6,496 nt of DNA, from positions 1 through 6,496 of the forward strand of contig QKDF01000184.1 of the NCBI GenBank assembly GCA_003245395.1, read 5' to 3'. A model generated the notes under the pieces. It worked only from the letters and a program-made list of their open reading frames with translations, was not told where the DNA came from and searched no databases. The translations under genes were made by a program, and so were the position numbers. Below, in pieces: positions 5,820-6,496 of this stretch (positions are counted from its first letter, which is position 1; the number at the start of each line of letters is the position of its first letter). This DNA comes from Clostridia bacterium (lineage in GTDB: Bacteria > Bacillota > Clostridia > Oscillospirales > Oscillospiraceae).

Positions 5820-6205
5820 ACCGTGGTCTCAATGCGCTGTGCGGCCAGCACCGTCACTTTTTCCGCCACCATGGCGTTCAGTTCTCCCTGCTCCGCGATG
5901 CTGCTCCACTCGCAGCCGGAGTAGATGATCTTCCGATCCGGTTTGCAGATCACCAGGGAAAAATCACTCAGATCGTAAAAATTGATCCCATCGGAGACGG
6001 CGTCATCCGTGGCGTACAGACGGGTCAGCTCCAGTGTGTAGGAGCGCTGTCCCGGGATGGTAGCCACCGCTTCGCTCTCTCCGAAAGCCTCCACCTGTTT
6101 GGAGCTTTTGCTGGTCTTGGCGGTATAGCTCTGCACCACCGCCACTTTTTTGCCATCCAGTTCCAGATAGATGTCGGCGCTGGTGGGAAATCCTGTTGTT
6201 GCCAT
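5816..6205 (-). CDS. Tail-tube-like protein (XkdM-like position), 129 aa; first gene of the operon
   Basis: The protein is compact and predicted mostly strand. It begins MATTGFPTSADIYLELDGKK and continues with VAVVQSYTAKTSKSSKQVEA (21-40) and IPGQRSYTLELTRLY (50-64). FSLVICKPDRKIIYSGCEW and a C-terminal strand, EKVTVLAAQRIETTV, follow. Strand-rich small proteins of this size before a chaperone gene are typically tail tube subunits, which stack as hexameric rings to form the inner tube. The ATG at 6205 has AGGAGG 6 bases upstream; an alternative start at 6223 lies before that site and is rejected. The gene overlaps the next by ATGA. In PBSX-like clusters the sheath gene stands directly upstream, but here the neighbour is a divergent gene. 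Other folds in the same superfamily (a tail completion or hub subunit) are possible. Confidence 0.75.
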   Translation of the reverse strand: MATTGFPTSADIYLELDGKKVAVVQSYTAKTSKSSKQVEAFGESEAVATIPGQRSYTLELTRLYATDDAVSDGINFYDLSDFSLVICKPDRKIIYSGCEWSSIAEQGELNAMVAEKVTVLAAQRIETTV

Positions 6206-6294
6206 ATGTTTCCTCCTCTGCATGAAATCGCACTTCGGGCCGCGCTCCGCATTTGCCGTAAAATTCCGGGCAAGCTGTACCCGAGGTGTTCTCC
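6206..6294. promoter_or_regulatory. Divergent intergenic region between tail operon and secreted-protein gene
   Basis: These 89 bases separate the minus-strand tail operon from the plus-strand gene and must hold both 5' leaders if the operon starts here. AGGAGG (minus, 6212-6217) serves the tube gene and GAGGTG (plus, 6282-6287) serves the secreted protein. A -10-like TAAAAT lies on the plus strand at 6259-6264, but no good -35 stands 16-18 bases before it. For the minus strand I find no convincing promoter. Arms TTGCC (6253-6257) and GGCAA (6269-6273) form a small inverted repeat that could bind a regulator. Confidence 0.45.
6253..6273. repeat. Short inverted repeat TTGCC-N11-GGCAA, possible operator
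   Basis: Five-base perfect arms flank an 11-base A/T-richer spacer that includes TAAAAT. It lies in the only intergenic gap large enough for a promoter in this window. Arms this short occur by chance, so operator function is only a suggestion. Confidence 0.25.
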
Positions 6295-6496
6295 ATGAAA
6301 AAAATAATTCTTACAATCGCCGCCGTTGTCGTATTCTGCCTGACGGCGGCCCTGCTCCCCTCCGGCGGCAGCAGCGCTGCCATCGACTGTGCCGCGGCGG
6401 AGCAGACCATTCTGCGCCTGATGTCCGACCCAATTCGTGATGCCGTGGAGACCTATTACGGCGGCCCCCGGGGTATCTGGAAACGGCAGCTGCTCA
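6295..6496 (+). CDS. Secreted DUF3888-like protein, 5' part only
   Basis: The only real plus-strand gene; 67 residues are visible before the right edge. A classic signal peptide is present: MKK, a hydrophobic core IILTIAAVVVFCLTAALL, then PSGGSSA with a likely signal peptidase I cut after Ala28. The mature part carries AEQTILRLMSDPIRDAVETY followed by YGGPRGIW, which resembles my memory of the DUF3888 family of Bacillota (a helix, then a PxIxxAVxxYYG motif), whose function is unknown to me. It would act outside the membrane. The start at 6295 is supported by GAGGTG 7 bases upstream. It is transcribed away from the tail operon and probably marks ordinary chromosome or an unrelated accessory gene. 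The family call needs the missing C-terminal part to confirm. Confidence 0.6.
   Translation, partial: MKKIILTIAAVVVFCLTAALLPSGGSSAAIDCAAAEQTILRLMSDPIRDAVETYYGGPRGIWKRQLL

Noticed and set aside
6228..6294. Sporulation sigma-F-like promoter on the minus strand (GTACA ... GGCAAATGC)
   Set aside because: The spacing of about 18 bases is too long and the -35 part is imperfect, so it cannot be told from chance.
5513..6298. 261-codon open frame on the plus strand opposite tube and chaperone genes
   Set aside because: Composition is Pro/Arg/Ser-rich and unlike a folded protein, and it is antisense to two well-placed genes with good ribosome-binding sites.
1..6496. tRNA, rRNA, CRISPR arrays, insertion sequences, attachment-site repeats and terminators
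   Set aside because: I found no cloverleaf-like sequence, spaced repeats, transposase motifs or hairpin-plus-T runs; gaps between genes are too short for most of these.

Overview
The window looks like part of a GC-rich Bacillota chromosome, most likely a gut clostridium of the Oscillospiraceae type. The reasons are the GC-rich codons, the AGGAGG-type ribosome-binding sites, a PBSX-like (Xkd-type) tail gene order, and a divergent secreted protein resembling the DUF3888 family. The taxonomic guess is inference only.

From about 6205 down to the left edge, everything real is on the minus strand and forms one tightly packed operon. In transcription order it encodes: a tail-tube-like protein (6205-5816), a small chaperone-like protein (5819-5517), an unrecognised 144-residue protein (5514-5080), a LysM tail protein of the XkdP/gpN type (5065-4499), a gpD/XkdQ-type hub (4502-3558), a gpV-like spike (3553-3146), a gp25/gpW/XkdS-like wedge protein (3149-2811), a gpJ/XkdT baseplate protein (2798-1740) and a gpI/XkdU/YmfQ tail protein (1738-1169). 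A lysis-type block follows: an XhlA-like coiled-coil membrane protein (1166-873), a two-helix membrane protein (876-610), a holin-like protein (587-312) and a CHAP-type peptidoglycan hydrolase that runs off the left edge (337-1). Several genes overlap by ATGA and the others are separated by 1 to 22 bases. All frames are open, so the set looks maintained rather than decaying.

To the right of 6205 is an 89-base intergenic stretch. A divergent plus-strand gene with a signal peptide begins at 6295 and runs off the right edge.

Together the genes specify the tube end, hub, spike and wedges of a contractile-type (myovirus-like) tail plus a way to lyse or open the cell wall. What is missing is striking. 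There is no sheath gene upstream of the tube, because the operon appears to start there. There is no large tape-measure gene between chaperone and LysM protein, only a 144-residue protein. There is no tail-fibre gene between gpI and the lysis block. There are no capsid, portal, terminase or integrase genes in view. The window may therefore hold a stripped-down, possibly domesticated tail-like particle rather than an ordinary prophage tail module. Genes beyond the left edge could still supply some of the missing parts.
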